Assembly: GCA_026119935.1 (NCBI GenBank)
Contig: JALRMH010000022.1
Span: 186,001-250,000, forward strand
DNA length: 64,000 nt
Direction of reading: 5' to 3'
Source of the DNA: Endothia cerciana
Taxonomy: Eukaryota > Ascomycota > Sordariomycetes > Diaporthales > Cryphonectriaceae
The notes under the pieces are model-generated. The model was not told the DNA's origin. It worked only from the letters and a program-made list of their open reading frames with translations, and searched no databases. Shown piece after piece: positions 35,301 through 47,922 of the stretch. The position numbers and the translations under genes were made by a program. Numbering within the stretch: position 1 is the first letter of the stretch; each line of letters starts with the position of its first letter.

Positions 35301-37028
35301 TGATTATAGCAAGGCTATACTCGTCTTCCTGCCTGGCATCGCTGAGATTCGGACACTCAACGACATGCTGCTGGGAGATAGATTCTTCCAAACCAGCTGG
35401 CTCGTCTATCCTATGCATTCTAGCATCGCTTCTGAGGAACAAGAAGCAGCATTCCTTATTCCACCTCCTGGATACAGAAAGATCGTGCTCGCAACCAACA
35501 TTGCTGAGACCGGTATCACTATTCCAGACGTCACCTGCGTGATAGACACTGGCAAGCATCGTGAGATGCACTTTGATGAGCGGCGCCAGCTGTCGCGCCT
35601 TATCGATACTTTTATCTCAAGGGCGAACGCCAAGCAGCGTCGCGGCCGGGCCGGTCGTGTGCAGGAGGGCCTCTGCTTCCATATGTTCACCAAGTACAGG
35701 CATGATAGCATAATCAGCGATCAGCAGACGCCTGAGATGCTCCGCTTGTCACTACAAGATCTCGCAATACGCGTCAAGATTTGCAAGATTGGAGGCATCG
35801 AGGAGACCCTTAGTCAAGCGTTGGATCCGCCTGCCGCAAAAAACATCCGCAAGGCCGTTGACGCCCTCATCGACGTGCGCGCCTTGACCGCTGCCGAGGA
35901 GTTGACCCCACTTGGACAACAGCTTGCACGGCTGCCTCTTGATGTCTTCCTTGGAAAGCTTGTACTTATGGGCACTGTCTTCAAGTGCCTTGACATGGCT
36001 GTCACAGTGGCAGCTATTCTCTCTTCAAAATCGCCTTTCGTGGTGCCATTTGGCCAGCGCGCTCAGGCGGATGCGATCCGTCTGGCATACCGGCGGGGGG
36101 ATTCAGATCTGCTGACCGTGTATAATGCTTACCTGGCCTGGAAGCGTGTCTGTCAATCTACCTCTGCCAATGGCAGCCAGGAGTTCCAATTCTGCAGAAA
36201 GAACTTCCTCAGCCCACAGAATCTGGCCAATATCGAAGATCTCAAGGGCTCGCTACTTGCTGCACTTGCCGATTCAGGCTTCCTGCAGCTCACGGATGAG
36301 GAACGTCGAACCCTGAACCGCCTCCGTCACTCGGGCGGCGGACGTCGGCGGAATCAGCCGTTCTTCGAGTTGCCGAGGCGAGTCAACATCAACAGCGACA
36401 ATGACGTCGTATCTCAGTCTGTTATTGCGTGGAGCTTCTATCCTAAACTGCTTATCCGCGACGTGCCCGGTGGGAAGGGCTTGCGCAACGTGAGCAATAA
36501 TCAGTCGATCAGTCTGCACCCGACCAGTGTCAATAGAGGACACAATGAGCTCAGATGGCTGAGCTACTACCATATCATGAAGGCAAAAGCGTAAGTCTGC
36601 CAGATTTCTCGTTCCGAAGATGCACGCTGACATTTTCAGGCACCTTAATGCCCACGAGACAACCGCCGCCGAGTCTTTTGCGATCGCGCTCCTGTGTGGT
36701 GATGTTCGTGCCGACGTGAGTCATCCCACTCCCTCACCATCCAAATTGCTTAATTGACCATGTACAGATGTACTCGGGGGTTCTCGTCCTCGACGGCAAT
36801 CGAGCACGCTTCGCCGCACCCGACTGGAAGACGATGCTGGTGATGAAAGTTCTGAGGTTCCGCCTCCGCGAAATGCTGACGCGCTCGTTCAAGTATCCAG
36901 GCAAGCTGCCGACAGCTCAACACGAGAAGTGGCTAGCCGTCTGGCAGCAAATTTTCTCTCAAGACTTTGGGGACAACAAGAATGGTACTAGTGGTATTGT
37001 GAACAGTGGTAGAGTTGGTGCGGCTTAG
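32395..37028 (+). CDS. DEAH-box ATP-dependent RNA helicase, DHX29/DHX57-like
   Basis: Exons 32395-36590, 36640-36715 and 36768-37028 give 1510 residues; introns of 49 and 52 nt are GT-AG. The ATG at 32395 is used because the upstream in-frame codon is TTG. The N-terminus is Lys-rich, followed by a Glu/Gln-rich coiled-coil (about 75-125) and a UBA-like region (about 160-230). A possible RWD-like part lies at about 470-580. The SF2 helicase core starts near 690: motif I GETGCGKST (about 718), motif II DEVH (823, a DEAH variant), motif III SAT, motif VI QRRGRAGR (about 1080). The HA2/ratchet and OB-fold region follows to the end. Family members (yeast YLR419W, human DHX29/DHX57) act in translation or RNA handling; a role in translation initiation is by homology. 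Confidence 0.93.
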
Positions 37029-38328
37029 GGAGCCACGACACCAACGAAGGACACGGCGATGGTGCGGATGATGACGAAGACGCCAAACATTGATGGAAGC
37101 CCCGAGGAGTCGAGGGAAGCCTCGAATGGATCTTGGCGAATGACAAATGTTATTTGGAAGGTGGCCAAGGGCCTAGATCTTGTAGAGAGGATGGATGACT
37201 GCTAGACCAGGATTATAGAGTCGAATCATGGGAATGGCATCGATGGATGTTGAGCAAGATCGTATGGCTTCTGAGCGTGGATGACCGGGTAGTAAGTAGC
37301 TTCACAGCTGGCCTCTGAACTCCCGAGGCCAAGCAGCCACCGATGCCCAGCCCAAAGCCACACTCCCCCACGAAAGCCGGCGCACCATCGACGTGCTTCT
37401 ACTCCTCCTTCTCGTTATACAATTCGAGTCACAGTGTATATGATGTGGGGAATGACAACCCAGACGGATTGGGTGTTCATAAAATCCCGAGTAATTACTG
37501 CAGATGTCCTTTGGCTTCTCTCCTCCTCACACCATAATAACCCTGCGCTGGTCCCAAAAGTTCATAGTGGTCCCGGAGAGGATTCCGAAGCGGGCCCTCG
37601 CGGCCATCTGCATGTTGTCTTGTCCTTCTGTTCACCCTGATAATCTTCTGAGCCTGGTCTCGATGTCCCGCTAGGTCGACCAGTGCCACCTTTTCCCATC
37701 AACCACCACCATCCGCGCCAACCGATTGGCACCAATCTGATCGGTTCGACCAATTCTTTCAGTTCGCCGTCGAGGATCTTCCGTCAGGTATGTTTCTTGA
37801 TGGAAAAGAAAAAGAACAAAAATTCTGAAGAAAAGATTTCGATCAACATCAACTTCGACTCGAAGTCTTGAATTTTATTGCTTCCACAAGCAACAACCGA
37901 CAAACGTTTCCTGGTCTCAAGGCTCCCCGGACAGACATTAACCATGAAACTCAATCTCCAAGCCTTGCAGAGAGGGCAAGTTGCTGCTGAGCTTCGTCCA
38001 GTTTCATGACGAAGCCTTTGGTGCGCTCGGTGTTGAAGGTCTTGGGAAACTTCAGCCAGACCTTCCAGTGTTTACCTGAGTAATTCGCTTATGGTCACTC
38101 GTGAAAACAAGGGGACTGCCCGTTACCAACTCCCTCAACATTTCAGCTCTCATCCTCAGACTCTGATCATACCATGGAACCGTTCATATACTGCGAGAAC
38201 AAAAAAAAAACAACCAAAAAACCAAAAAGAATACCATTGTAGCCCCGAATGCATCATCTCCTCTTGCATGGCTGACATGCAGGATATCTCTTTTCTCGTC
38301 TGATACAATTGCAGCAATCGCTCCTCGC
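37029..38328. other. Intergenic region
   Basis: 1.3 kb between convergent genes. It contains an ATTGGCACCAAT palindrome near 37723-37734 flanked by ACCGAT/ATCGGT, and A-rich tracts at 37800-37840 and 38198-38230. Short frames have no motif. Probably 3' flanks. Confidence 0.5.
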
Positions 38329-39036
38329 TCAAGCTTCCGGACAGGTGGTGTACTTCGTCTGGATTGGGGTATCGATTTCATCCAACGGCGTCGAGCCGTT
38401 CATCCACTCAGGGTTCAGCATGACCTGCCTCGTGCAGTGGTGCGTGTGGTCCATGCTCGCCGCGTACGAGTCGAGCGGTTGGTTGCCCATCATCGCTCGG
38501 TGCATCTTGTCCCACATCCACATACAGTGCGTGAGGTGGTACCGCCACGTGATCATCAGCTCCGGGTACAGGCCCAGCCTGAGCCTCTCCGGGTCCGCCT
38601 CGACCTTGCCGTCGTCGTCCTCGTAGTACCTGACCCAGGGGTTCTTGGCGAAGAAGTCAGCGGTGAGCTCGGCGTCGTAGCACGGCGGCCGCACCCACGC
38701 GAACGACATGGTGTCGAAGATGCAGCCCTCGGCCTGCGCCTCGGCCGACGAGTTACCGCAGCCGTATGCGGGCTTCGAGGGGTCCTGCTGGGCTGTGTAG
38801 TAGGTTTGCTGCTGTCTCGGGGGTGCTTGGAACTGGAGCTGCCCGCCGTGCCGCGAGGAGCACACCGTATATATGAGGAGGCCAAGCAGTGAAACAACGC
38901 TGAGGACCCCCGCTATTATCAGTCTGCTGGGTCTAGGTGAGCGTTGGCGTCCCTGAATCGTAGCATCAACCAAATCGTCGAAAGAGTCATCTCCCGGGGG
39001 CGCCTTGCCTCTGACGGGCAGATACGACCGTTTCAT
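38329..39036 (-). CDS. Single-pass membrane protein with two HxxHC motifs (UstYa-like)
   Basis: Intron-less, 235 residues. A cytosolic basic/acidic N-terminus (1-37) is followed by one transmembrane helix (about 38-60, LIIAGVLSVVSLLGLLIYTV) and a luminal domain, i.e. type II topology. The luminal part has paired cysteines (YGCGNSSAEAQAEGCIFD) and two HxxHC motifs: HLTHC at 167-171 and HTHHC at 197-201. Duplicated HxxHC is the hallmark of UstYa-type (DUF3328) oxidases that catalyse oxidative cyclisation in fungal RiPP and other secondary pathways. The rest of the sequence is not a close match that I can recall, so the assignment is by motif and topology. No RiPP precursor with repeated cores is visible nearby. 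Confidence 0.6.
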   Translation of the reverse strand: MKRSYLPVRGKAPPGDDSFDDLVDATIQGRQRSPRPSRLIIAGVLSVVSLLGLLIYTVCSSRHGGQLQFQAPPRQQQTYYTAQQDPSKPAYGCGNSSAEAQAEGCIFDTMSFAWVRPPCYDAELTADFFAKNPWVRYYEDDDGKVEADPERLRLGLYPELMITWRYHLTHCMWMWDKMHRAMMGNQPLDSYAASMDHTHHCTRQVMLNPEWMNGSTPLDEIDTPIQTKYTTCPEA

Positions 39037-39970
39037 TGTGTGAAGATGGACCGGAGAGAGGAAGCGAGAGAAATTAGAAAGATACGTTGTGAAAGGTCCG
39101 GCTCATCCAGGAGCATGAGAATTGAGATACGGGTACCAGACACCGTATGCGGGAGGAGAAAAGAATGATATGATGATGTTGAGAGGCAAGAATGAGTAGT
39201 TACAGCGCGACCTGCGACGAAAAAAGACCGAGGGACACTCTGACACAGCCGTAAGTAGTCTAGGGTCGCATCGTCCTTGAGTAGCTTGTTACAGCGTCGC
39301 GAAACTTCAGACGAAAAGGTCCGCTTGGGTCTCGGGATCCCGGTTCTGTCTCGCAGCCCACACAAAATTGTGTCATGCAAAACCATGAATCAAAGTGTTT
39401 AGTACGCAGTGGGTCCTATCATTTCTTTGAATCTGAACGTCATGACAGAAGTCATCCCGTCTCAACAGCACCTTACTGATCTCGTCATCTGGTCTGCTCG
39501 CCATCCTGGCTGGACTTCCAACGTGGACGGTGCGGACTTAGAAGTCCAGATTTGGGAGACCCTTGACAAGCGTGGGCGTTTCATTTGATGGTCCTAACAG
39601 ATTTGTACGAGAGCCTGCCATATCCCTGTTAAGGTGCTTGGTGACCGTTGACCACTCTTTGATCAGAGGCGCTACCGAGGCTTTTGCAACGAGACCTGCG
39701 GTAGGCTGTGACTGCTCGCCTTATGAGAGACCAGTTGGGAAGCTATGAAAGGTCTTTAATGGCTCAGCACGGAATTCGGGGCGAAGTGCTCATTGGGATA
39801 TTATGAACTCTCAGCAGTTCGAGAAGAAACTTGCTGCCAGTCCGGAATGCTTTATTCGACCTTGGGTCAGGTTTACTTCCGTGCAGAATATTTTGGACGC
39901 CTCCTTCTGATGTCACTATGCAGCGACTTCGCAAAGAAAAGATCTCCGGGAGTCACAGACCGGAGCTGCT
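39037..39970. other. Intergenic region
   Basis: 934 bases, promoter side of the UstYa-like gene and 3' flank of the MATE gene. No gene is supported. Confidence 0.5.
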
Positions 39971-41577
39971 TCAGACGGCGCTCGAGTCCTGGCCTTGATC
40001 TTCGGCTCTCTGCCCAATCCCCCCAGCCTCCAACCTCTGCAGGGCCTGGTCGACCTCCTTCTCCCATTTACTCATGCCCACGATCACCCACTCCAGCGCA
40101 CCAACAAGATACAACGCCACACACTGCCCGATCCACAAGCCCGCCAGTCCCCAGCCATGGAAAGCGAGATAGATCCCGCCGGGCAGAGCACCACAGTAGT
40201 AGCTCACAATGTTCACCAGCGCGCCGACCCACTGGCGGCCCATGCCCCGGAGCACACCACCACAAGACCCATTAAGCCCGTCCGCGATCTGGAACAGTGC
40301 GACATACGGCATGACTTCGGCAACGAGGCTGATCACCCGCTCATCATCATTGAAAAGCCTGCCAAACACGTCCTTCGTCCCCATGAGCACCGCTAGGATC
40401 AAAGAACCCAGGATCGTACTCAGCATCGCAGCGCAGTGCGCGGCCCTCCTTGCCTCGCGGGGCCTCCTCGCACCTAGAAGGTTACCCAGCCTGGCTGACG
40501 CCGCGACCCCCAGGCCGAACGGGACGGTGTTAATGATCTGGTCGGCCGTCATGATGACGCTCTGCGCGGCGAGGGGGATAGTGCCCAGCCGCCCGGCAGC
40601 GAGCGCGACGATCTCGAAGGCCCACCACTCGGTGCCCACGTGGACCAGCCCTAGGAACGCAAGGCGGGCGAAGGAGCCTATGTGCTGCATCGCCTTGCGG
40701 GGTGCGAGACCGCCCCAGCATTCATGACCCTTGACGAAGACGGTGTAGGCGACCAAGAGTAGGAAGGACAGCCAGTAGGAGAGGCCTGTAGCGAGGGGCG
40801 CGCCGTAGAGGCCGATTTCAAAGGTGTATATAAAGAGGTAGTTGAGGAGGGCGTTGAGCGGCGAGGTGATAAGGAGGACGTAGGTGCCGGGCCGGTAGAT
40901 TTCTGTAAGGAAGAAGCTCGTCAGGATTTTCAAATGATCAAGAGGCGCCAAAGAATCTTAACCCTACCCTGCGCTTGTAGGTACTTCTTCATTGCCTCAA
41001 ACCAGACGTATCCCAAACCTCCTGGGATGAGACATTGCAGAAACACAGAGCTCCGAATACAGATGAATTCCTCCTGTCCCAGGGCACGGAAGATGTGCTC
41101 GGAGAAGACCCAGATGACGGCCACGACAGCATAGAACAAAGACAGCACGAAGAGACCCCTCTGCAGGAGTATGCCGAGGTCATGCTTATTCGACGACCCG
41201 GTGAAGCTGCTCGAGGCCAAGGTGTCCAGCGCCGTCGTGCCACCGAGTGCGATCAGCCAGGCCGTCGCCATGGCGAACATGTACGAAAACGCAGCCGTGG
41301 CCAGCGCCTCAGGGGACAGCCGGCCCACGATAAGGACCGAGACGGTCTGCAGGGAGTTCTGCAGCGTGTAGGCCAATATGACCGGGATTGAAGCCTTGGT
41401 CAGGAGCCATATCTCGGCGAGCCATGTCCTCCACTCTGGGGTACCGGGCTCTGTCGGCTCCGCCAGGCTATCGGAAGACGTTGGGTGTTCCAGGGTCGGC
41501 TTCGGGAGGAGCGCCGAGGTCTCGGTGGGCGGAGCGCCATCAGGGCTCACCGTCTCGGAGGAGGAGTCACTTGGCAT
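39971..41577 (-). CDS. MATE-family multidrug/toxin extrusion transporter
   Basis: Exons 41577-40968 and 40902-39971, joined over a 65-nt GT-AG intron, give 513 residues. The ATG at 41577 is used because the longer frame begins with TTG. Residues 1-60 are acidic and cytosolic. About twelve hydrophobic helices follow in two related halves, beginning KASIPVILAYTLQNSLQTVSVLIVGRLS, with the typical WIALGGTTALDTLASSSFTG segment in the first half and NTVPFGLGVAASARLGNLLGA in the second. The tail is short and polar. Such transporters export organic compounds with an H+ or Na+ gradient; the substrate cannot be inferred. It lies just downstream of, and in the same direction as, a Zn2Cys6 regulator. Confidence 0.93.
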
Positions 41578-42695
41578 CTTGTTGTCTGTTTCCAAGTCTA
41601 ATTTTTCTTTGGCCCTTCAGGGTCTGATCTCCGTTTATTTTTATTTATTGTTTTGGCGAACTAAAATGGTGGCGGGGGTGAAGGACCGGAACGACGAGGA
41701 ATTGGGCCAACAACGCCGTACTATAACGCCACGCCGCCGCCAAAGGAGATACGAGATAGTCTTATTGTCACGGAATCGAATGGCGAGGCAACAAGAGAGA
41801 TGGTCACCAGAGGAAGAGGAGACACAGACGGTAGGAAAATCTTTTTGCGTGACAAGTCGACGACGTCGACGTTGTCAGGGGCCTACATGCCCCACGATGT
41901 AACTCATGATGACATTGGTCGCAGGGGAGATCTGAAAATGCAAGATAAGAATGCCCGAGATAGAGAGGTGCGGGAGAGGATATCTGTGAGCCGTGCGAAT
42001 CGGGGCCGCCTAGGCCATGATTATGAGCGCCGAGAGGAGAGGACGGGCAGTGCCGTAACATTTGTCAATGTAATTCATAACCAGAAGCGGTGTCGGGGGA
42101 CCAGACTAGGAGACCCCGTGGCGCTCCTAGACCGGCAGCCATGTGCAGATAGGGTGGGTCGATACGGACAGCGTCAAGGTCCTCGATAGAGGAGGGGTGA
42201 AGAGGTGGCCCTTCACCATGGTTTCAACACAGGAGGTCCGCACACCGGCTTGACCTCGAAATCTCTCATAGCCCTCTGCAGATCGATCGTAACCCTTTCA
42301 TGAGGTGCTTGAATTACCAGTCTGGAGGCCAGTCGTCGGGTCCAGCCCTCATCGAGCCAACTGAATTCTGCAAAATCGAGTTCTGCAACGGCGTTGCATA
42401 TTTATGAGGGATCTGAGAAAAAGAGAGAGAGAGAGAGAGAGCATACGGTCAAGATCATCAAACATCCCTGAGCCATTCGCTGCGATACCCATGACGTCAC
42501 GCAGAGCCAAGCCCAACCCTAAGTCGCTCGAACTGTAACACTATTAGACACACTACCTGGGGTGCTTGGAAAGCCTCAAACGTTCTCGAGATGACTCTCG
42601 GGTTTTCGCCCACCCAGTCTTCAACGCCGTCGCTGGAACAAGATCATCTAATCGTACATGATCCGCCACTATCGGTGAACAGAAGACTTCTCGGT
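41578..42695. other. Intergenic region
   Basis: 1.1 kb between the regulator's 3' end and the MATE start, with an (AG)n microsatellite at 42423-42441 and frames lacking any motif. Probably the MATE promoter. Confidence 0.5.
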
Positions 42696-45083
42696 TCAGC
42701 AACCATGCGTCACAGAGCCTGCGTCGTTCAGGAACAGCCCCGGATTGATGGGAGACCCTGAATCGAGCCTGCCCTTCCCCTTCCGATCATGACACCCTCC
42801 TGCGTCCCCGCCACTGCTGCCCGTCAGCCACTCGCTCAGCGTCAACGCGCCTCTCATTCCCCTCTCAGCTACTCCCCAGTCTTCCAGGCCCATCTGGACC
42901 AGGCCCACCGTCAGCATGCTCTTGACGAACCTCTCGTGTGGGGTGCCACGCGACGCAGGTGTGATGCTTAGCAAGACCCACGCAAAGACCCCAAGTACAG
43001 TCTTCCAGCTGCGCAGAGGGATCTTCCAGACGGTGGTCCACAGCTGAAAGAAGTCCTCTTGGCTACAGATCGACGGGTCCCTCAGGGGTCTCCGGGCCAT
43101 GATCGCACGGGCATAGATCAGAGCTGCTTGCCTTACCGCCTGATACATGATGTCCTGGATGCTGGGCCCCGGGCTAAGATCATCGATGCTCCTTGAATGG
43201 CTCGAGACCGTCGGGCTCTGGCGCCGAGAGGGCTGCTGCGGAGATTCGCCCGAGTACGAACGTCTGAGTGTTGTTAAGCCAGATGGATTAGCGCTCATGG
43301 GGCTGAGCTGGTCCTCGGATACCCGGTGACGCTGCGCCGCTGGGGCTTCCGCCGCGAGGTTGGAGATCCGGTCATAAATCCAGGCTGATGTGCTTTGGAC
43401 CTTCTGAAGATCCTTTTCCGATGGATGCTCCGGGAGCGCCAATACTAGTCCGGTTAAGAACCTCATATCATCCAGGATCTGCGCCGTGGCCTGGTGCAAG
43501 TGCAGCGCCTCGGCGCATCTTGAGAACGAGGCTAGCGTTGGCACCAGCGGCGTATTGAGGAACACCCTGAAGGGGACACGCGCAATGTCTTGAAAGTCGA
43601 ACTCGGGTCCGCCTTGAAGATACGGCGGGACTTCGAAAGACAAAGCAATTACAGTGTCGGAGCTGTCTGTTGGTCAGCACCCAGAGCCAACAGTACCATG
43701 AGGCTTGCGCTCTGGCTTGGCTTACACGATGACCAGCCTGGCCAGCAGCCCCCCGAGACCCAGGTTCGCGAATCCACCTCGCAGCCTCACCATCTCTCTG
43801 AGGCCGGTCAAATGAGCCCGTAGATCATCCGTGTTGCCCCAGTACCATTCGTTGAGCATCAGCTGCATCACGCCCGCGATTGCCTCATCCGTCGTCGATC
43901 CTCGGCTCTGCAGATGCTCCGTCAGCATCTCGATGGCACGACACTTGTGCGCCACTGCGGTCGTGCTTTCGACATTTCCCATCTCACTCTGGACGCAGGC
44001 CGAAGTGTAGATGGCCGTCTGGATGAGTAGCGGACTATGCAGACAAAAGGGGACATATTGCCTCATGTAGGGGTTAGCGTTGACGTCGGGGTCGCTATCG
44101 AGGGACGCCTTGAAGCGAGAGATGAAGTTAACGACTTTGAGCAATTCAGTTAGTGTTTTGTCTCGCGGCACGACAGATATCCATAGGTGGACGGCAGCTT
44201 ACAAAAGCGCAATAGCTCGGCGTCCTGCCGCGTTGGTTCGAAAGGCAGGGGCGTGCAGTCGCCGGCCGAACTAGACAACGACTGCTGGCTCAGCCAGTAG
44301 AGCACCTCGTCAGTCTTCTCAGCCTGCCACTGCTGAGTATACATCGTAGGAAACGCGATGAGCTTTCCCAACAGCATGTTTGCGGCATGAAATGCATCGG
44401 AGTGCGTTATGCAGCCCGGTGGACACATGGTTGAAGCACCGGTCTGGGTGGGACCAAGTCTCTGCCACTGGGTTTCCCATCCTGTCATGCTGGGATTCGC
44501 AGAATACGACCAGACTGCCGCCAGCCATAGTTGCTGATGTTGTTGGTCACCCAGATCAATTGGCAGAAGCGGCTGAGATATGCCGTCGACTGGTATATGC
44601 TCATCCCCGGCAAATGAGGCCGGAAGGAGAGCGCCAGGCAGCATCGTTATCGGGTATTGTCCAGGTCCATCATTTCGCCTGGTCACAATGGCCTGTCAGA
44701 TGACGTCCATGGGTATTGGGTGGGAGATAGAGGATGGGCAAACCTGTGGGTATTCGTCATATACTCGCAGAGAGGTGGAGGGAATCTTCTTGCACAGTTG
44801 CTGCACGGCTGGCCTTGGTTGCACTGGAGCACCTCTTGTGTTAGTCGGTGTCTCCAACACAACATTCCCATATTGCACGGCCACTGAACCACCGGACTGC
44901 CGAGAAAGGCCACGTTTTTCGACAAAGCGATCCCTGAAGAGGGAGAATGACCAATGGCTCGAGATAATGAAAACTTGCCTTTTGCTTCCGCCGTCTGCAT
45001 TCTCCACAAGACACAGGCACCCTCTCCGACCGTGAGGAGCGGCCTGCTCCGCCAGCATGCGAAGAGTCCGACATGATTTGCAT
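42696..45083 (-). CDS. Zn2Cys6 fungal transcription factor
   Basis: Five exons (45083-44979, 44823-44744, 44678-44203, 44134-43726, 43662-42696) give 678 residues; an ATG nine bases downstream (45074) is an equally good start. The binuclear zinc cluster spans exons 1-2: C26-x2-C29-x6-C36-x5-C42-x2-C45-x8-C54, with the basic RRRKQK loop. The rest is a fungal-specific regulatory domain (fungal_trans_2 type), e.g. LLRFFVNFISRFKASLD, VMQLMLNEWYWGNTDDLRAHLTGLREMVRLRGG and SFEVPPYLQG. Intron 1 (44978-44824) is a GC-AG intron with a perfect GCAAGT donor; the other three are GT-AG. It could control the adjacent MATE gene, but this is inferred from position only. Confidence 0.9.
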
Positions 45084-47922
45084 ACGAGGGTGGCTCGCAT
45101 CCCTAAGACCACGTGGCCCAGGTCCAGAACAAAACTTTCCGGGCTACCTATTCTCGACTTCTCCTACGGCGTCGACGTGAATATGGAAGCTCGACCCGGT
45201 GTCAGGTGATATGATACACGAGCAGGATCGGCATGTGGCCAGTAGTCGAGACACTGCTCCATGGATCGCCTGGGGTCCTTGGATTCGGTCAGTAAGGGGC
45301 GGAGAGTGTCAAGATATCGTCGCTCGACATCAGGTCCCTTGCAAAGGATCTTTGAAATAAGATGTTGCGGGACACTTGCCCGCAATATGATATTTTTAGC
45401 CAAAAAAAGCAGCCCGAGAAGTAGGCTTATGCCGGACAGAGCCTCAGCTGGAGCCTCGTTGTTGCTGGGTGAAGGTCACGTCGAGTGTCCCTAGGGCCCT
45501 CGGCCAAGCACTCCTGCGTCTGTCAGCAACACAGTCTCATCTTGCTTTTCCCTTCCACCTCCTTGTCACCATGCGGCCTGAGACAAAAGTCAGGTGCCAA
45601 ATTTGCATGGCGTCACTCGGTGCAAAGCGCCCCGAGCCATCAGAGCAGTTCGAGAGCCTATTTCAACGACAAAGTCGCGTGACTCTTCTCCTGCAAGATG
45701 ACCTCCAAAGCCAAAGGCGATCGCTGCCTAGGCGCGCCGTGGCTCGACATCTCACCGGACTGTCGGGGGTACGAGACTCTCTCGTAAGGCGACCCCGTCG
45801 GACGGTAGTCTGGCCAATAGACTCGAACAAGCCTTTCGGTATGGCCTTGGTACGCGGCAGTTGGGGAGCCAGGGGATGGCCCACGGTGGACGCCATGTGC
45901 CTACTAGCAGGTACCTACCCACTTACACCCCAACCCAAAAAAAAAATTGAGAAAAAGACCGATGGGGGCCCTACAGGCGCAGAGTGAAACAACGTACCTA
46001 GCGGTCAAACTTAGCTGCTGATAGACACAGAAATAAGAGCCTACGGTGAGTCTATTACGCCTCCCCGAGGAGACCGGCCTGGCAAGACCATGTTCCTCTA
46101 GGGACTAGCTAGCGACTTGGCGGTGGACGCTGAGAGGGCAGCTCTACGAGCTGTGGCGCCCCTGAATGGCCAGATCCAGCCGGCTGCAGTGTCTAACTAG
46201 CTGAGCCTCACTGACAGGTGCAGAGAAGGTGTGAAGGAAACACAAAAGCTTCAAGATCTAACATTCGCCTGAAGGCTGCTAGATCCTGAAGACAAGCCAG
46301 GCACGGGGATCCTGTCAGTCGGATATGAGCGAGATGATTCAAATCTCGTCGATGAGCACTCCGCGCTGAGGCGCAGGCCCATCCGTCCTGGAGTCTAGAG
46401 CCCCCACGTTGCACTCTCTTATGATCCAGTCCTATAGGCTCCTGACCATATGCCGAAGGCGGTATAGACTACCTGCAATAACAATAGAGAGATGGCCTAT
46501 TCCGTACCCACTGGCCAGCTGAGGGCCTTTAGCTCTCCAGGTGCCTACTATCCTCCGCCAGGTCACGCAAGATACGGACGGGCGCCCTGTATTTCTGGCC
46601 CGGCTGGAGGACGATGACGATGGGGGTCTGCCAGGTACCTAACGGCTGGAGGGCCGCCGTATGCAACGAAACGACCTCTGATCGTCAGCATCGGGCCAAC
46701 TTTCACCAGCCGGCGCACACCCCGCCATGCAGGCCGGGGCGAGAGAGGGTGTGCCGGTAAGCACCTTGTGCAGACCGCAAAGAGACGGGGGGAGCGAATA
46801 GGCGGGAGGTCACGCAGGGACATTGCTGCGGGCACGGTGAATCTTGGTCAAAATCTCACGCCGCGACGTTGGACGAATGGGGACCTCGTGACTAGCCAAG
46901 CCCGTCCGCCTAGCTGACGAGGTCTATCAAGCCACGCTATACCACGCCATCTCTCGGTCGCCTGGGTGCGGGCTGACACCGGCGCAGGGAGGCCGGCAGG
47001 GCCTCCCTCCTCGCCTCCCAAGTCGGGGGGGCATGGGGACGTGCTGAGGGTTGTATATAGAGGATAAATCCTCCCGCAACCCTCAGCCTTGTCGCTGCTC
47101 CCTTTTGGTGTGCGTGCTGCGTGGGTAGGTAGCTTGCCCCTAGCCCTGCGTAGAAAAGGGTTGGAATAGTGCAGTGATAAGATGTCGTATCGGTAGTCTT
47201 CGGCCATCATCGTGATGCAGGAGAATGCCACGTTCCGCCGCATATGCAGAGGGTGCAACATTAGGGGGAGGGGAGCGGGAGCACTGGAGAATACGGGTTG
47301 GGGGCAGGACAGCAGGAGATCAGTGCGTCGGTAAATGCGGCTAGACGCTGTTTTTTTTTTTTTTTTTTTTTTCTTCTCCCCACTACTGACAGCACATCGT
47401 CACTGCTGGAGGACGAACCCCAGCAGGAAACAAACAATCCGATCGAGGGCTGCAGGGGGAGATCGGCACGGATGCAGGGACTGGGACGGAAGATCCACTC
47501 CATTTCCAAGCCGCTGGGTCCAATGAGACGAGGCTGGCCAACTCTTTTCACTGGTTTCATTTACTATAGAACGGAGGAAGTGGTTCTGAGACCAATTACA
47601 GGAAATCGTTGAGGTTCAAAAGAAATCACGTATGCTAAAATTGGTATCCTGGAGCAGAAAGAGAACAATAACCTTGGAAACTCCATGCCCATGAACGCCG
47701 CCTCACCGTCATATACAAGCCCAGGTCGGCCAGCCTAGGCCCCATCGCCGGAGCCCACGCTGGGTAACCCAATCCAAGGCTGGGCATGTATGTTCGTAGC
47801 TTATCCAGAGCCTTATGTCTCGATCAGATTCGATGCCGCATGTCCAATTATACCCGCCCGACCAAGGAAATAACAGGCTGCATGTCCTTCCGACGCGCAG
47901 TGTTCCTCATAAGTTGATTCCG
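45084..47922. other. 2.8 kb region with no convincing gene
   Basis: Only short frames. One on the minus strand (45403-45164, 79 codons, containing VERRYLDTLRPLL) looks somewhat protein-like but is isolated. A run of about 22 T lies at 47350-47372, and a TATATAGAGGATAAAT-like sequence at 47053-47068. Nothing else is identified. Confidence 0.45.

Noticed and set aside
37723..37734. ATTGGCACCAAT palindrome as a CCAAT regulatory site
   Set aside because: Lies in a convergent 3' flank, not near a promoter; probably chance.
45164..45403. 79-codon minus-strand frame upstream of the Zn2Cys6 regulator
   Set aside because: Looks mildly protein-like but is isolated, has no motif, and does not splice in frame to the regulator, whose zinc cluster is already N-terminal.
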